DNA of 64,000 nt from Pseudeuparius sepicola (lineage: Eukaryota > Arthropoda > Insecta > Coleoptera > Anthribidae). Of the stretch, positions 11,471 to 23,573 are shown one piece after another (within the stretch, counting starts at the first letter, position 1; each line of letters opens with the position of its first letter). The notes beneath the pieces were generated by a model that was not told where the DNA came from, searched no databases, and was given only the letters and a program-made list of their open reading frames with translations. The stretch is taken from assembly GCA_963920635.1 (NCBI GenBank), contig OY987300.1:56317415-56381414 (forward strand). Direction: 5' to 3'. The position numbers and the translations under genes are program-made.

Positions 11471-13195
11471 CCATAAATAAATAAATACCTCAAGACTACA
11501 TTGGTACCTAAATATATTATCTAAATGCATAATTTTAAATAGAGATGATACATTAGGTTTCTCACAAGAAGCTATTTACCTACATAACAAGAATGATCTT
11601 ACTAGGTAGAGTTATTGTTAGAAATTATTGATATAGATCAATAATGCATAGGTACACATATACATGCAAAGAGAAAAACTTTAAAAAATGTAAAATAATA
11701 ACTACACGAATTAGAAAAAGTTTTCTTTGCCATTCTTTATCCGTATTCCGTATACAGGTACCGATTTTCACGGACTTACAATAACATTTATGACTTCATC
11801 ATGTATCATAGTATCATGCCTCAGATAGGCATAGATTTTATGTTTATCAACTTTTATTGGAAAAATCAAATATTCTCAATTTTCTTATTAAATACTTAAA
11901 TTATTCCTGAAATTATTGTTTTAGAATTTTGGGTGTTATTCTCTTGGCACATTGTGCTGGTAATCTGTGACATTGTCATGTATCTACTGATAATATTCAT
12001 GAATAAATCAGATTATTTTATTAAATTACAAAAATTAAATAAACTTTGCATCAAAGCACGGCAACATTTTAAGCTTAAAAAATACAGATATTAAGCTAAC
12101 AAAATGTATTTAAACTATGAGTTATTTTACCCTAAAGGTAGGTAGGATCTGTAAAAAAATGAAAGAAAATTATGTAATTAATAAAATTATTTCATGAAAA
12201 TGGCTCTACGGATAAAACATTGCAAGGGAAATAGTTTTTCTATATTTCAGCAAATAAGTGGCGTTTTTTATATAAAAATAAGTATTTAATTTTTTGTGAT
12301 AGAAAAAAGTTTTAGATAATAGTTGTAGGGAATTTTATGTAGTTTTCTGGGACAGTAAGAAATTTTATACTATACTGTTTCGCAAATGCCTGGCAAACCA
12401 AACTTATGTTTTTTTATATATTTTTTTGAAATCTGCTCAAGGCAATCAATGGTATAAAATTTCGTAAGATTATCTTTCCCGTTCAATTATTCCGGTTTCA
12501 AATTTTATAATAAATTTATTTAACATGAATTTGTGAATCCCGTTATAAAGATAGACGGTCAATGCAATACCAAAAAAATATATTTGTTTTAACCAAGAAA
12601 ATAAGGTAATAAAAGTACAAAGTTTTTAGGATTTTTTTCAGATTTTACTAACATTGATATTCTCCATGTTATACCTAAGAATTTCAGCAAAAACCTTAAA
12701 AGCTCCTAAACATTTTGGAATTATATTATGTCATTCTCTTGGTTCAGTGATAGTTCTGAGAACTTTGTTTTGAACGACTTGTAAGTTTTTATGGTGGTCA
12801 GGGGTTAGTTAGGTATGTTATTCCCTCTTATTTTTGTCAAATATCAATATTTTACAAAAAGTAATTTAGTTCTGTTAATCTGGTAGCAAATTTTATGCGT
12901 AGCACTTTCTTGCGGATGTTTTTCCATGGCTACTCCTAATTTTTTTAATTGTTTTTCTGAAACTAGATTTAAAAAATATAGGAGAAATCACAGAAAAACA
13001 CATTTATTTCCGGTGAAAAATATGAAAATATAAAGACGAGGGGGATATACCTTTGGATGGATCACCCTGTAGGCAAACAAACTCCAGACGAAGTCAAATT
13101 TATTACAGTTCTGCCAATAACATTTTCTTCTTTTTGATGCGTATTTTGGTCACACTGTATACAGGTTATTTTCTGCAACCATTTCAGTAGATACC
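11471..13195. other. AT-rich stretch, no gene seen
   Basis: No supported gene. A mariner-like end, CACCCTG|TA, occurs at 13063-13069. At 13151-13165 two such ends face away from each other across TATA. Partners for these ends were not found. Confidence 0.4.
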
Positions 13196-13199
13196 CGAA

Positions 13200-13560
13200 A
13201 AAGCTTGGTCATTTTTGCAAATATTTTAGTAGACCCGTCCATTATTTATAGGGAACGCAAAAAAGCAAAACATAAACGAAACGTGCATCCTTCTTTATGC
13301 ATTAACTGCAGATAAACGCCTTACTCGGTTAATATCTCGTGCTAATTAACAACTAAATCCTTGCAAACGGATTTCCTAATAAATATCAGCAGGTATCTCT
13401 TTGAGAGCGTACTGATACCGCCTGTTTTCTTTAACAGCTAAATCAAGACCCCTAATAAAAATGTCTCCGAACATGTCTCCTAATAAATATGATGGTAGAT
13501 ATCAAGAACGGGTCGGAATGTTGAATACCGCCGCTATACCCAGAGACTATAAAAGTATAC
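13200..13560. promoter_or_regulatory. Candidate regulatory block
   Basis: Contains CATTATTTATAGGG, TTTATGCATTAACTGCAG, GATAAACGCC and GCTAATTAACAACTAAAT, similar in word content to the block at 1655-1890, and lacks repeat structure. Homeodomain-type cores (TAATTA, TTTATG) are present. This is word-level similarity only; its function is inference. Confidence 0.18.
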
Positions 13561-13699
13561 AAGGTGTCCCATTTATGTTTAAAAAAAATGCGTGTATAGG
13601 TCGTGCTAAAAAATGTGAATTTGTCTTTTTTCCTTTTAGCTCCAAGACACTTGTTGACCGATATGTTGCAGTTCTTTTTTTTTTAAATTGAATTATTAT

Positions 13700-14521
13700 A
13701 TACTCCAAAAATAATCAAGCTGCTCAAGTGAAATTTGACACCGATGTATGAGGATACAGAATAAAATGATGATGTCAATTTCTACGTATCTCACATGGGG
13801 CGCCACTTGCACTAATTTTGGATGATGCCTGTAACTTTTTTGAGGTTATCATTTTAGTAGATATTTTCAATCTGGAACAAAAGTGTACTTTTGTTTTATA
13901 AACATAAAATGAACCGTTCCCGTTCAAATTGGCAAAACATGCCCCAAAACAACATTCAAACCACACAAAACATCAAATTTTCACTTAACCGCTTTCAAAT
14001 AATGTCACAGATCAACTCTACCATTTAAAGTGAGAAAAAAAATCTCTATGAACAATGCACCAAAAATTTTTCGCTTTCAAAATGGATCTGACTGAAACTC
14101 GGCATAATTTGGACACCACATTTACAGAAAATCAATGATGTTCTTAATTTTGAACGTACAATTTATCTGTAAGATTGTGCTAGGTGAAAATTTTATATTT
14201 CTCGAATTTTGGAGGTACAGGTGTTTTGAGGAACATTTTGCCAATTTCAACGCAAATGGTTGATTTTATCGTAATTATGAAACAACAGTTCCCTTTTGTT
14301 GCACAATGAAAAGATGCCCTAAAATGAAGGACCTGCAAGACCAAGATAATCCCCAAAAATACAGTAGCGCCTAATTTCAGATCAGGAACTTGATAATTTT
14401 GGGAGATATTGCCATAATTCAATTGTTAAAGTTTTAGAAAATATAACGCTATGTATCTTTCTTATAAGGCCTCCAAATAAAGTTTATAGAACAAACTGGC
14501 AATATTTTTCATGATTCCACT
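13700..14521. repeat. Dispersed repeat family A (copy 1)
   Basis: Related copies occur at 15044-15496 (last 453 bp, nearly identical), 33400-33960 and 44740-45235 (diverged). Shared landmarks are AATAATCAAGCTGCT, the GGCGCCACTTGC word, AAAATGTGCCCCAAAACA-like sequence, and GCTTTCAAAATGGAT near the middle. Short ORFs inside repeat with the copies and show no known protein. It is probably a non-autonomous transposon; its ends were not resolved. Confidence 0.75.
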
Positions 14522-15046
14522 TACTTGAAAATTTTTCGAGAATCGAAAATAAACAAGGAAAATAATGAAAATACATTACGAAAACCACCAAGTTTGCAAC
14601 AAATGGCAAACATTTTTATTATTAGATTTTTTGAAAATCTAATTTCGTTATACGTTGGCGTTTGTTTTGGGTACACTATTACGCCTAAAGAGAGTTGTGA
14701 CGTCACAACCCATGCTAGTCAAATATGTCATTTAAAATTAAAAATTGAGATAAGTCGAGTTTGCCTTGGAAATATCGGAAAAAGTTATTAAGAAAATGCA
14801 TTCGTATTGTATTATTAATTGTGAACATATGCCAATTTTTAGAAAGATATCGGAATATATTTTATTCCTTGATATTCTTGGACTTGCAATAATTGAAACC
14901 ACAAAATTCAATACAAAACTGTTCCTTATCATTTTGTTTCACTGAATTCCAAAATGTGGATGTGTTTTGTGTAAAAATATTGCAACACTGGCCCAGGGAA
15001 TGAACTTAGCTTAAAATTAAAGAGTCTTTGCACCCATATTGCCTTT
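14521..15046. repeat. Repeat family B (partial copy inside an A-B-A array)
   Basis: A near-identical copy of 10141-10660, with about four or five substitutions and 13 extra bases near 14605. It lacks the second inverted arm, stopping at CACCCATATTGCC where the second family-A copy begins. It is sandwiched between two nearly identical 453-bp family-A segments. Confidence 0.85.
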
Positions 15047-15496
15047 CGCTTTCAAAATGGATCTGACTGAAACTCGGCATAATTTGGACACCACATTTAC
15101 AGAAAATCAATGATGTTCTTAATTTTGAACGTACAATTTATCTGTAAGATTGTGCTAGGTGAAAATTTTATATTTCTCGAATTTTGGAGGTACAGGTGTT
15201 TTGAGGAACATTTTGCCAATTTCAACGCAAATGGTTGATTTTATCGTAATTATGAAACAACAGTTCCCTTTTGTTGCACAATGAAAAGATGCCCTAAAAT
15301 GAAGGACCTGCAAGACCAAGATAATCCCCAAAAACACAGTAGCGCCTAATTTCAGATCAGGAGCTTGATAATTTTGGGAGATATTGCCATAATTCAATTG
15401 TTAAAGTTTTAGAAAATATAACGCTATGTATCTTTCTTATAAGGCTTCCAAATAAAGTTTATAGAACAAACTGGCAATATTTTTCATGATTCCACT
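15044..15496. repeat. Repeat family A (copy 2, duplicated 3' part)
   Basis: Matches 14069-14521 over 453 bp with only about three differences. It starts at TTTCGCTTTCAAAATGG and stops at TTCCACT, exactly where the first copy meets family B. A recent duplication or template switch is the simplest source. Confidence 0.9.
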
Positions 15497-15529
15497 GACT
15501 TTAGAAGTTTGTGTATTTAAAACCAAAGT

Positions 15530-15990
15530 ATAGGGTGGAACTCATTTCTGGTACAGCCTGGGGTACGTTAACATGGTTCATCACGATTTTCTCTAAAACT
15601 GTTCATTACACGACCCAACATAACAACACCTTTTTATGCAGAATTAAATTATGAATCTACCGTTTATAAAATAAAATGTTTAAAATTTTTGTAGAAAGGC
15701 AAAAATTTATTTAAAAACTCAAGTGGCATGTGCTTCAGAGGCGCTCCCTAGCGGCTACAGTACCTAAACCTGACCATAATTTTCTAGCAATCCTTGCCAA
15801 GACTGAATAAAATATAGGTCAATCCGTTCATAACTTATGGCCAAAATAATTTATTGTCCCTTCTTAAGGGGCCTTGAGGCCCTAAATTTTGAAATTTGAG
15901 CAAAACGAAAACAGGTGTTTCTTAATGTTTTGATCTTATTACGACTATGTATAGGGTGGCACTCATGTCTGGAACACCCTTTTAACGAAA
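15530..15990 (+). repeat. Dispersed repeat family F (copy 1)
   Basis: Carries TATAGGGTGGAACTCATTTC at 15530 and the related TATAGGGTGGCACTCATGTC near 15950. The stretch between, with CTGACCATAATTTTCTAGCA and AATCCTTGCCAAGACTGAAT, is found inverted and diverged at 53105-53500. Non-coding. Confidence 0.6.
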
Positions 15991-15994
15991 ACGC

Positions 15995-16635
15995 AGAAAT
16001 TATAGAGAGTATATTTATACCAGCATGTCAATTATCTGCCTAATAACAAACGAAATAATGGTAGATTATATTTCAATTAGCTATGTTTTGAAAATAGACG
16101 CAGTTATCGTACTCGCAGTCCTGACTTATAACTCGTTCTTATAGTGAAGTAGGTAACTTGGAAGTTAGCAGATTTGAGTCCCGATACAAAATGTAACCAA
16201 TAACTCACTTTTTTAGACACTCCGGCTACCAGCCATAGTTGGAATATGTACATGAGACTCGTCAGACAATAGAGTGCTCATGAAGGACCCTCCCCATCCC
16301 CTCAACTCTCTTCCGTTCCGTCCCACTAGACCCGGCAAAGCTATTCCTTCCTCTAGAAGGCATTTCTTCCTCGAATCTGCAAGATGCATTCAGCATTCGC
16401 CCGGAGTTTTAACAGACATTACTTGCTGGTCTTTTAGTGGTCTGTTTAAGGAGCCACAAGAATCGCAAAATGCAAATACCAAGTGTGGAATTACAAGTTT
16501 TTCAAAATCCACTTAGGAATTAAGGGAATAAGCCTTGTATTTTCGAGGCAACGGAAATACAGATATTTGTAGGTACACATCCTTGCATTTTCTTGAAATT
16601 AATACTGTTAATTTTTAATTTTCAAATTTTTAATA
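15995..16635. other. No supported feature
   Basis: Mixed-composition sequence. One 80-codon frame near 16274 has low-complexity, proline-rich content and no recognisable domain. A short B-box-like GATTTGAGTCCCG near 16173 lacks the other parts of a tRNA. Confidence 0.35.
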
Positions 16636-16639
16636 TCTT

Positions 16640-17330
16640 GGGGTAAAATCGACATATTAATTGTCGTTTAAATCGTTTATCAATTTTGTTGGTGGAAATC
16701 AGCAGCAAGGAAGAGAAGGAAATTGTTAAGAAATTTTCCATTATTTCTACCCCGCAAAGGTTTTGCCATAGAGGCTCCGGCATTCCAAAGGAGAGACATG
16801 GCGTGCGTGACAATGAGACTAGCCAAGCACTTCGGCTAGCCCGATAAAAACATCTCAGAAGCCTTGGCGCACGCTTTGGAATTTGAAGCCGCCACGCAGG
16901 CAGCACGTAGACAAGTGAGGTTAAGACAGGTGCGACCATACAAAACAGAGGCACTACTATAGTACAGCCAACGTAGAACAAATGGTACGGCATATCCAAA
17001 ACATCCTTTCACGTGTTACGGCCTCCAAAGAAGGGATGGGTGTTCGAAGAAGTACACCACTTGGAATTGCGGAGTTGAGGGGTATTTAAAACGTCAGTGC
17101 CCCAATCCTGTTGATGGCGAGAAGCAGGAAAACTCCGAGTATCCAGCTTTGAGGGGCAAAAGCTGGCTGGGTGCTACCAAGCCCCACCTATTAGGATAAA
17201 AGTTAACCGGGTGCCGAATTCAGGAGACAGCTTGGTAGTACCAAGAAAGATCTGCGGCCAGGAATGTGACATTGTGGTGGACATTGGTTCTATAGTCATA
17301 CCATCGTGAAAAGAAACTCTTTGGAAACAC
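16640..17330 (+). pseudogene. Degenerate LTR-retrotransposon gag and protease
   Basis: Forward frames show, in order: a capsid-like stretch with NISEALAHALEFEAATQAAR (about 16845-16905); a decayed zinc knuckle WNCGVEGYLKRQCP (about 17060-17110), with its first Cys and its His replaced; and a protease-like VDIGSIVI (about 17275-17300) where DTGS is expected. In-frame stops and frame changes interrupt all three. The order and motifs fit a Ty3/gypsy-type element. No LTRs were found on either side, so only an internal fragment remains. Confidence 0.7.
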
Positions 17331-17659
17331 TTTAGTGTCCGCACCGTACCAACCTTAGCTCACACAGTCATACAGCTTTCCTCATTCTTGTATGAATCTT
17401 TGCCAGTCATGTATTTAGTGCGATAGAGAACAGGGTGCACATTCAGGGAAGGATAAAGAAATGTCCACAATGAGCTCTGTCCGGGAACCCGCACCCAAAC
17501 CCAGGTGAACTCTGTTGAAGTTAGGTACCTAGCCAGATAGGGCAGGCACTCCATACAATCGGGCAAAAAGACAAGTAATTTTATGTACCTAATATACCAG
17601 GTAGGTATCGCACTTTCAACTTCCCTTCAATCAATGCTATAACTTAGAAGCAAATTCAT

Positions 17660-18060
17660 AGTTTCGTGTTGAGTCACTATCGAGCATACAAAGGCAGCCG
17701 ACGGTGTACCTACCAGCAGCATCCCTCACGCCCTCGCCCGGTAGGCAGCGGCAGCGGCCTTCTAGATGCTGATGGGCGAGCCGAGGAGGCGGAGGCGCAG
17801 CCTCTCCCGGGGCACGCAAACCAATTTAAAGAAAGATACGGTTTAATCTCGCGAAATATTCGAAGCCGTTAATTTGAATAAGGGGGACATTAAAACATCT
17901 CAAGGCGGCGATGAATCTCCGCGGCCCGGCCGGGGGCCGCCGCCGCCGTCCCGCCCGGTCGCCATGGCGACGGCGGCGCCTCCGCCAATGGCGGGCCGCG
18001 CGGAGGCGGCCGCAGATGGTTTAGGGCCGACGCGCCGGCCGGTGGGGGTGTAGGGGAGGT
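17660..18060. promoter_or_regulatory. CpG island
   Basis: The densest GC/CpG stretch of the window, peaking at about 17915-18045 with runs of CCGCCG and GGCCGC. Its left part includes GGTTTAATCTCGCGAAATAT and a block ending at GGCGGCGATGAATCTCCGCG. The short frames in it look like composition artefacts. It could be a promoter, an enhancer or a short non-coding exon. The hAT element at 18310 lies just downstream. Confidence 0.35.
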
Positions 18061-18309
18061 TTTTTCGGGGGGAAGTTGGGAAGTATACCGGGTGTATTTA
18101 GAGTGTAAAAAGAACCTAAACCATCAGGTGTGACATTTTTAGAGATTTTTATTAAGCTTACGGCGACATTTCGGTTTGAAGATACTGGTCCCTCCCATTT
18201 GAAAAAAATGCCTTTGGGCCTCAAAAAGTTGCCCTGCGAATTATTAATCTTCCCTACATTCACTCATTTCATTGAAGCCAGCTGGGCGACTGATGGCTAT
18301 GGTTGCAAT

Positions 18310-18952
18310 TAGAGATTCACGGCTTGACTTGATATTCAAGCTACTTGACTTGACTTGAAATCAAGTCAAGTTCAAGTCAAGTAGTAATTTTCCAATATCA
18401 AGTCAAGTCAAGTATCTACTTGAAAAATCAATTTTTCTTGAAGCTACTTGATTACTTGATTTTTTATCAATTTAAAATTTTATTATCAGTTAGGGCAGTT
18501 ACAAGTAAATAATAATAATAAACCTTTGCATTGTACACTTTTTTGCAAAACTAGGAAAGGACTAGGAAAGAACAAAAACTAGGAAAGAACAAAAATAAAC
18601 TATTTCAAGTCCACTTTTTAATGTTATCATTTTCCATCCACGACTTAAGGCACATTAGGCATCTAGTGGATTTGGCGCTTAACCGATTTCGCGTTTTTGT
18701 AACTGTCAAAGCAGCCCTGGAAAACCGTCTTTCAATAGGAGCTGAAGACGCTGGAGTTGACAAGAATAGAGATTCATGGCTTGACTTGATATTCAAGCTA
18801 CTTGACTTGACTTGACTTGAAATCAAGTCAAGTTCAAGTCAAGTAGTAATTTTCCAATATCATACAAGTATTTAATTTGTCAAAAGCTTGATTTTCAAGT
18901 CAAGTCAAGTAATTTGTTAAAATGTCAAGCTACTTGACTTGATGAAACCCTA
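18310..18952. mobile_element. hAT element remnant with perfect 8-bp target duplication
   Basis: Ends are TAGAGATTCA... and the inverse of TAGGGTTTCA. The element is flanked by GTTGCAAT on both sides (18302-18309 and 18953-18960), a perfect 8-bp duplication as hAT transposases make. Both subterminal regions are dense arrays of CAAGTCAAGT/ACTTGACTTG, probably transposase-binding repeats. The first ~90 bp are repeated inside at about 18768-18858, so the copy is rearranged. A transposase C-terminus lies within on the minus strand. Confidence 0.9.
18605..18826 (-). pseudogene. hAT transposase C-terminal dimerisation region (fragment)
   Basis: The translated stretch LSTPASSAPIERRFSRAALT followed by VTKTRNRLSAKS matches the well-known C-terminal hAT signature (PATSAPSER.FS.AG...RRNRLSP). 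The frame is open for about 70 codons, but the catalytic N-terminal two thirds are missing. It runs into the internal copy of the terminal repeat at its 5' end, so the fragment is internally truncated. It is not functional as a transposase. Confidence 0.85.
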
Positions 18953-18964
18953 GTTGCAATCAAC

Positions 18965-21525
18965 GTGACCAAGCCAAGAATTCGCGTGCAATTTTTATAC
19001 ACAAAAAATAACAGAGAAATCGTCACTAACCTCAAACGTATACATGCGTTTTGGTGACGATAGCCAGTATTAGCAAGGTGAACCAGTTATATATGATTGA
19101 CAAGGCCTTGCACATAACTCTGCCGCCTCTCGAATCTTAATTATATTTTGGGGCTGACTTTAGCTGGCTGGTATGGAATTCAATTTCGAAATTCACCTTT
19201 GAAGTAAGACTATAATATCTATTATATAGTGTAAGTCTTATTGATAATTTCTATGGTAAAATATATTAAGGAAGAAACTGTATCATTTCCTCCCACAGAT
19301 TACTTGATAAGAGCATAGGGCACGTGTAAAATATAAATACCTAATATGATTTTTTCTGCGACACCTTTTCAAATAAGATACAAATTAAATGGAATTAAAA
19401 TTACTTGTCACAATGAAAAAGATTAATTAATAACATGTTATGCGCTTTGTTATGGCCCCAAGTTGATATTAAGTATCTCAAAAAATTTCGAATACCAAAA
19501 CGAAAGTAGCTTAGGTATAAGTTAGGTACATACTATGGCAGCAGGGGAGGGGGAAATATTTTCGTTCCTATATAGGAGGAAAGTAGATACAAACTTTGTG
19601 TAGGATAGAATGGCGAAGATCGAAAATGCTATTCCCAAAAGAGGTTAACGGTTAGACTTTGCCAAAACTATTCGAATAAGTTTATGAAAATTACGTCTGA
19701 AGGAAACAATCATCTCTCTCCTGTTAAAACACATTTACCTACCTAATTGATAAGTCGATTCGACCATTTTGTTATTGACAGCAATTTTAGAAATTAAATT
19801 AAATTTTTGTTTAACGTTTAACTGCAGTTCTTTCCTCATTTAACCTTCCTTCTATCTCCGCTAGTTTCCGATATCCCCATACAGATCATAAAAAAACACA
19901 CCCTGTATACAGAGTGGCCCATTTGGAATGGAAGCACCCGTAAAATTTTTATTTTGAAAATTGAAAATCTTGAAAATTGAGATTAAGACCTGAAATTTTG
20001 CATCAAATTAAAAAAAGAGGTTTTTTGACCTCTATTTAGAAAAAATCCCGGCTAAAATCGAATGAAATATAAGAAACCTCGTATAATGCACTAAATTTAA
20101 TTTTTGTTTAATAATAAATAAAAATTGTAATTTCCTTAAAAAAGTCAGTACTATATAATATTAAAAAAGAATGCATTTGAAGGATGAAAGATAAAAGAAT
20201 ATTAAAATATATTTGTGTTAAAAAATATTAAAATTGCCGAATGTGCTTCACGAATGTTAGTTTCACAAAAAAAAACAACATAATATTTATATATATAATA
20301 ATTATTAGGTACCTACTTCACTATTTATGGCGAAGGCGAGAGGTTTTATAGTTCTGTTGTGGTTCTGTTGTGGTAGTTCTCTTGTACCAAATATTGAAAG
20401 TTTCAATAATTATATTTCTAGATTTGTAGTTTTACTGTAATTGAAATCACATAATTAATCAATTCACGGCAGTTTTAATAACGAGGATGAAATTCATGCA
20501 CACTTTATTATAATAATATAAGTAGATATAATAACTCCAAATATAATAAGTATAAATATAATAAGTACAATCCAAACATTATAGTGATAATTTGATACTT
20601 GGCTCATCAAATTCAAACTTTAGTGATACATGATCACACTAAAGTAGATTTCTTTGCAAAGCAGAAGGTGCATAAGACAATAATTACTTAACATCAATTT
20701 TTAAAAAGTCGCTCATAACAACGATACTGGTAACCCAACCTTCTGCAGTCACAGAAACTTATGCAGCCATAAAGCGTAAGCGCGCAGCTTACTTAACACT
20801 TAATTTCTGTCTCGTGTCGCCTAGTTGACTATATTATTAGCAGCAAGACTGTAACTGTTGTTTGTACAGAGACTCTGTATGCACAAGGCTGCAGTAGGTA
20901 TAACATTTTTTAATATGTAGATTAATCCATTCCCATTGAACATCTTTTCGATTTTATTGCTTACTCATCAGTGATGAAATTCAATAAACAAAAACAAAGA
21001 ATATTAGATCCATTCATTTACATTATTTATTATTTAGTGGAAATCAAACCAGTGCTGTTAGATGAATAATTAACGTTCCTTTAAATAATATGAACATTTC
21101 AATCTATAATAAAATTGTACATCAAATTATAAAAAACTTCTCTTTAGACGTGTCCAATTTGTCCATTAATCCTAACTTAAGCATAATTTATAAAACCCCC
21201 ACAATAGAATTTAATGATTTTCAGTCAATTTCCAAGTAATCTCTCAAATTTAAATTTTGTAAACGCATGTTTGCATAAGAATTCTTGATTTGAAAGTTTA
21301 TTACTTATTTCGAAAATCGTTACGTTATAGGTACTTCGATATTACTGAGGGCTTGACTTGCTAGGTATACAGGTAAAATTAGTCTGTAGGAAAATGCAAA
21401 AAACCTCCTTAAGTCTACTTATTCTAATACAAATAATGTTTTGATCGACATTTTAAAATGACAATTGAATTTTTTAATCGGTATTCTAAGCTATTTTTTC
21501 TTGACAAGTAAATATACATTTTCCG
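18965..21525. other. AT-rich stretch with scattered single transposon ends
   Basis: No gene recognised. At 19909-19930 two mariner-like termini abut tail to head across TATA (CACCCTG-TATA-CAGAGTGGCCC). A phrase TTTATGGCGAAGGCG near 20325 recurs at about 21730. The remainder is low-complexity AT-rich DNA. Confidence 0.4.
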
Positions 21526-21529
21526 GTAT

Positions 21530-21805
21530 TCATAATGCGAAGGGGTCTGAATTCCCGTTGCATGTCGCCGTTGCTTCCTGGGGGTTGATTCCCTAGCGAT
21601 CTTTTCGCGGTCGCTTCTAACTGCCGAGCCTTCAGTGAGTTATTGCCCTTCCACCGCTCCCCCGAGACTTTTCCAGTTGTATTTTGTTGTCCTGAAAAAG
21701 TTTGAAATACACGTATGAGTCGGGTAGTTATGTTTATGGCGAAGGCGGAGGGGTTTTGAAATGCGGTGAGCATTAGAGACAATGATCAAGAAAACCGATG
21801 TAATG
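21530..21805. promoter_or_regulatory. Balanced-composition block, possible regulatory DNA
   Basis: GC-richer than its neighbours, with TTTATGGCGAAGGCG words and no terminal repeats. A 98-codon minus-strand frame covers most of it but has no recognisable motif; I regard it as chance. Calling it regulatory is inference. Confidence 0.2.
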
Positions 21806-21812
21806 AAAATTG

Positions 21813-21952
21813 GGGCGAGTTTTTGAAGCAAACACAAATTATGTGATGGAATCCATCAATGTAATGTGAGTGGGCCATTCAAAAATTTCCGCACTTTTGA
21901 TTGGCTTGATCGATTCCATCACATATTTGTGCCGACTTTAAAAAACTCGCCC
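21813..21952. repeat. Short fold-back element, 140 bp
   Basis: Left arm GGGCGAGTTTTTGAAG ... TTATGTGATGGAATC and right arm GATTCCATCACATATTTGTG ... AAAAACTCGCCC are inverted copies of about 45 bp around a 50-bp spacer. No target duplication was confirmed. Confidence 0.75.
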
Positions 21953-23015
21953 TTGGTTTGGCAATCTAACGTTTTAATGTAGTCATCTGTCATAAATCAT
22001 ATTTATGATAGAATCATTGATTAACGAATTCCTTATTCAATGGATAGAATTTACTGGTTTATATAGTTTGAAATAGTATTTTTTTATTAGATTGTTTTTG
22101 ATTCTGATATTTGTTCCTAATCGAATACATAATAATTTTAGAACACTTTTCATTTTTGAATGCTATAGAATAGCACCAAACTTAATTTGTATTTGTCAAA
22201 CGATTTTTATACAGGGTGTCCCGTAAGTTATGGTTCAAACGGAAATAGGTGATAAGGGACGTCATTTGAAACAAGAAAAACTCCATATGTTGTTATCCAA
22301 TTCTTTACCGTTTTCGTGAAGTGAAGTTTTGGAGAATAATTGTTTTTTTACAATATTTTCGTAACCGTTTAAGATATTTGTAACAACTCTGGTAAACAAT
22401 AGTGCCCTGTTAGTTGGCATAGTTTGGGAAATTTCCGTATCCCAAAACAAACCAGTGGCGGAGATAAAGGGGAGGATGGTCCACTAATTTAAGAAAAAAC
22501 TTAGTAAGGCCCTGTCCACAATTTAATTTGAATGCATTTTTAGATAGGCGACTTCATTTCCTACAAAAATTGTTTCTTCTTTTTTTTACGTACCTGTCGC
22601 CATTTCATCGCAATTTTTATTTTTTTATTTAAGTTAAAGTTTTCACGAAAAATGGCCGAAAATTTTTGATAGACAAGGAAAGGCAGAAGAATGAGAAAAC
22701 GACCCGCTCATCAGAATGAAGTAATTTTTATTGATAAACTTGGTTAGTTAGGCCAATATTTTTTGAAATTACAGGATGTTTCACTAATTAATATGCTTTG
22801 AAAAGAGATTTTTGTCACATTTTTCCGCAAAATCTTATCAAATCTAATGAAGTAATGAGATATCATTAGGAGGAAACTATGTTTAATTCTCCCTAAGGTT
22901 GGTTCATTCTGTTTTCCTCCACCGCTATTCCTACCCTCTCCCGAAGCATTTTCTCAGTGTTGCATTCTGTTCCATAAACTTTTTCTTTTATATAACCCTA
23001 TAAAATGAAATCTAT

Positions 23016-23096
23016 GTGGTTAAGATCTAGCGAACTTGGTGGCCACTGCACATACACTCCCCCCTCGACCCAGCCTGGTTTGTTGGAAGATGTACC
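23016..23096 (-). pseudogene. Mariner-type transposase fragment (left arm)
   Basis: The minus strand reads LGRGGSV followed, after a frame change, by QWPPSSLDLN. This is the block around the third catalytic acidic residue in Tc1/mariner-type transposases (usual form WPPRSPDL.PLDFF). It is a mirror copy of the fragment in the right arm. Confidence 0.75.
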
Positions 23097-23114
23097 ATTA
23101 GTTACGCAGAAATA

Positions 23115-23252
23115 TGTGTGTCTCCAACATGATGGTACGCCACCACACTAAGTGTGCGGAAGTTCCTTAACAATACACATTCCCTGCAAGATGGCTGGGT
23201 CGAGGGGGGAGTGTACAATGGCCACCACGTTCGCTAGATCTTAACCATACAT
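23115..23252 (+). pseudogene. Mariner-type transposase fragment (right arm)
   Basis: Reads LQHDGTPPH, then after a stop and frame change FLNNT, then ARWLGRGGSVQWPPRSLDLN. These match the second Asp block (QQDGAPPH) and the third acidic block (WPPRSPDL) of Tc1/mariner-type transposases, in the right order and at about the right spacing. The first catalytic region is missing. Known from family motifs; the element itself is dead. Confidence 0.85.
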
Positions 23253-23573
23253 AGATTTCTTAATAGACCCTCCTCCCCTCTCTCTCCGCTACTGGTTTGT
23301 TTGGGGACACCGAAATATCCCAAACTATGCCAACTAACAGGATACTATTGTGTACTAGAGTTGTCGCAAATATCTCAAACGGTTACGAAGATATTGTAAA
23401 AAAACACCAATTATTATCCAAAACTTCAACGCCCTGCATAACGAAAACTGTAAAGAATTGGATAACAACATATGGGGTTTTTCTTGTTTCAAATGACGTC
23501 CCCATGATCACCCATTTCCGTTTGGACCATGACTTACGGGACACCCTGTAGATTTACAGACCTTTCATCACAA

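Larger units (their letters stand above)
22212..23548. mobile_element. TA-flanked fold-back element with mariner-type transposase ends in both arms
   Basis: Starts CAGGGTGTCCCGTAAGTTAT and ends with its inverse, flanked by TA (22210-22211 and 23549-23550). Arms of about 250 bp match (the ATATGTTGTTATCCAATTC word near 22285 and its inverse near 23455). A second inverted pair lies at about 23016-23095 and 23190-23265 and consists of transposase coding ends pointing toward the element's two outer ends. The whole looks like two 3' halves of a mariner-like element joined head to head. Confidence 0.85.

Noticed and set aside
16150..16200. tRNA-like B-box GATTTGAGTCCCG
   Set aside because: No A-box or stem structure at the right distance.
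16622..16999. 125-codon minus-strand frame
   Set aside because: It lies opposite the gag remnant, whose motifs read clearly on the plus strand, so it is a shadow frame.
18320..18950. CRISPR-like or satellite array of CAAGTCAAGT
   Set aside because: Repeats are irregular, both orientations occur, and they lie inside a hAT element bounded by an 8-bp duplication.
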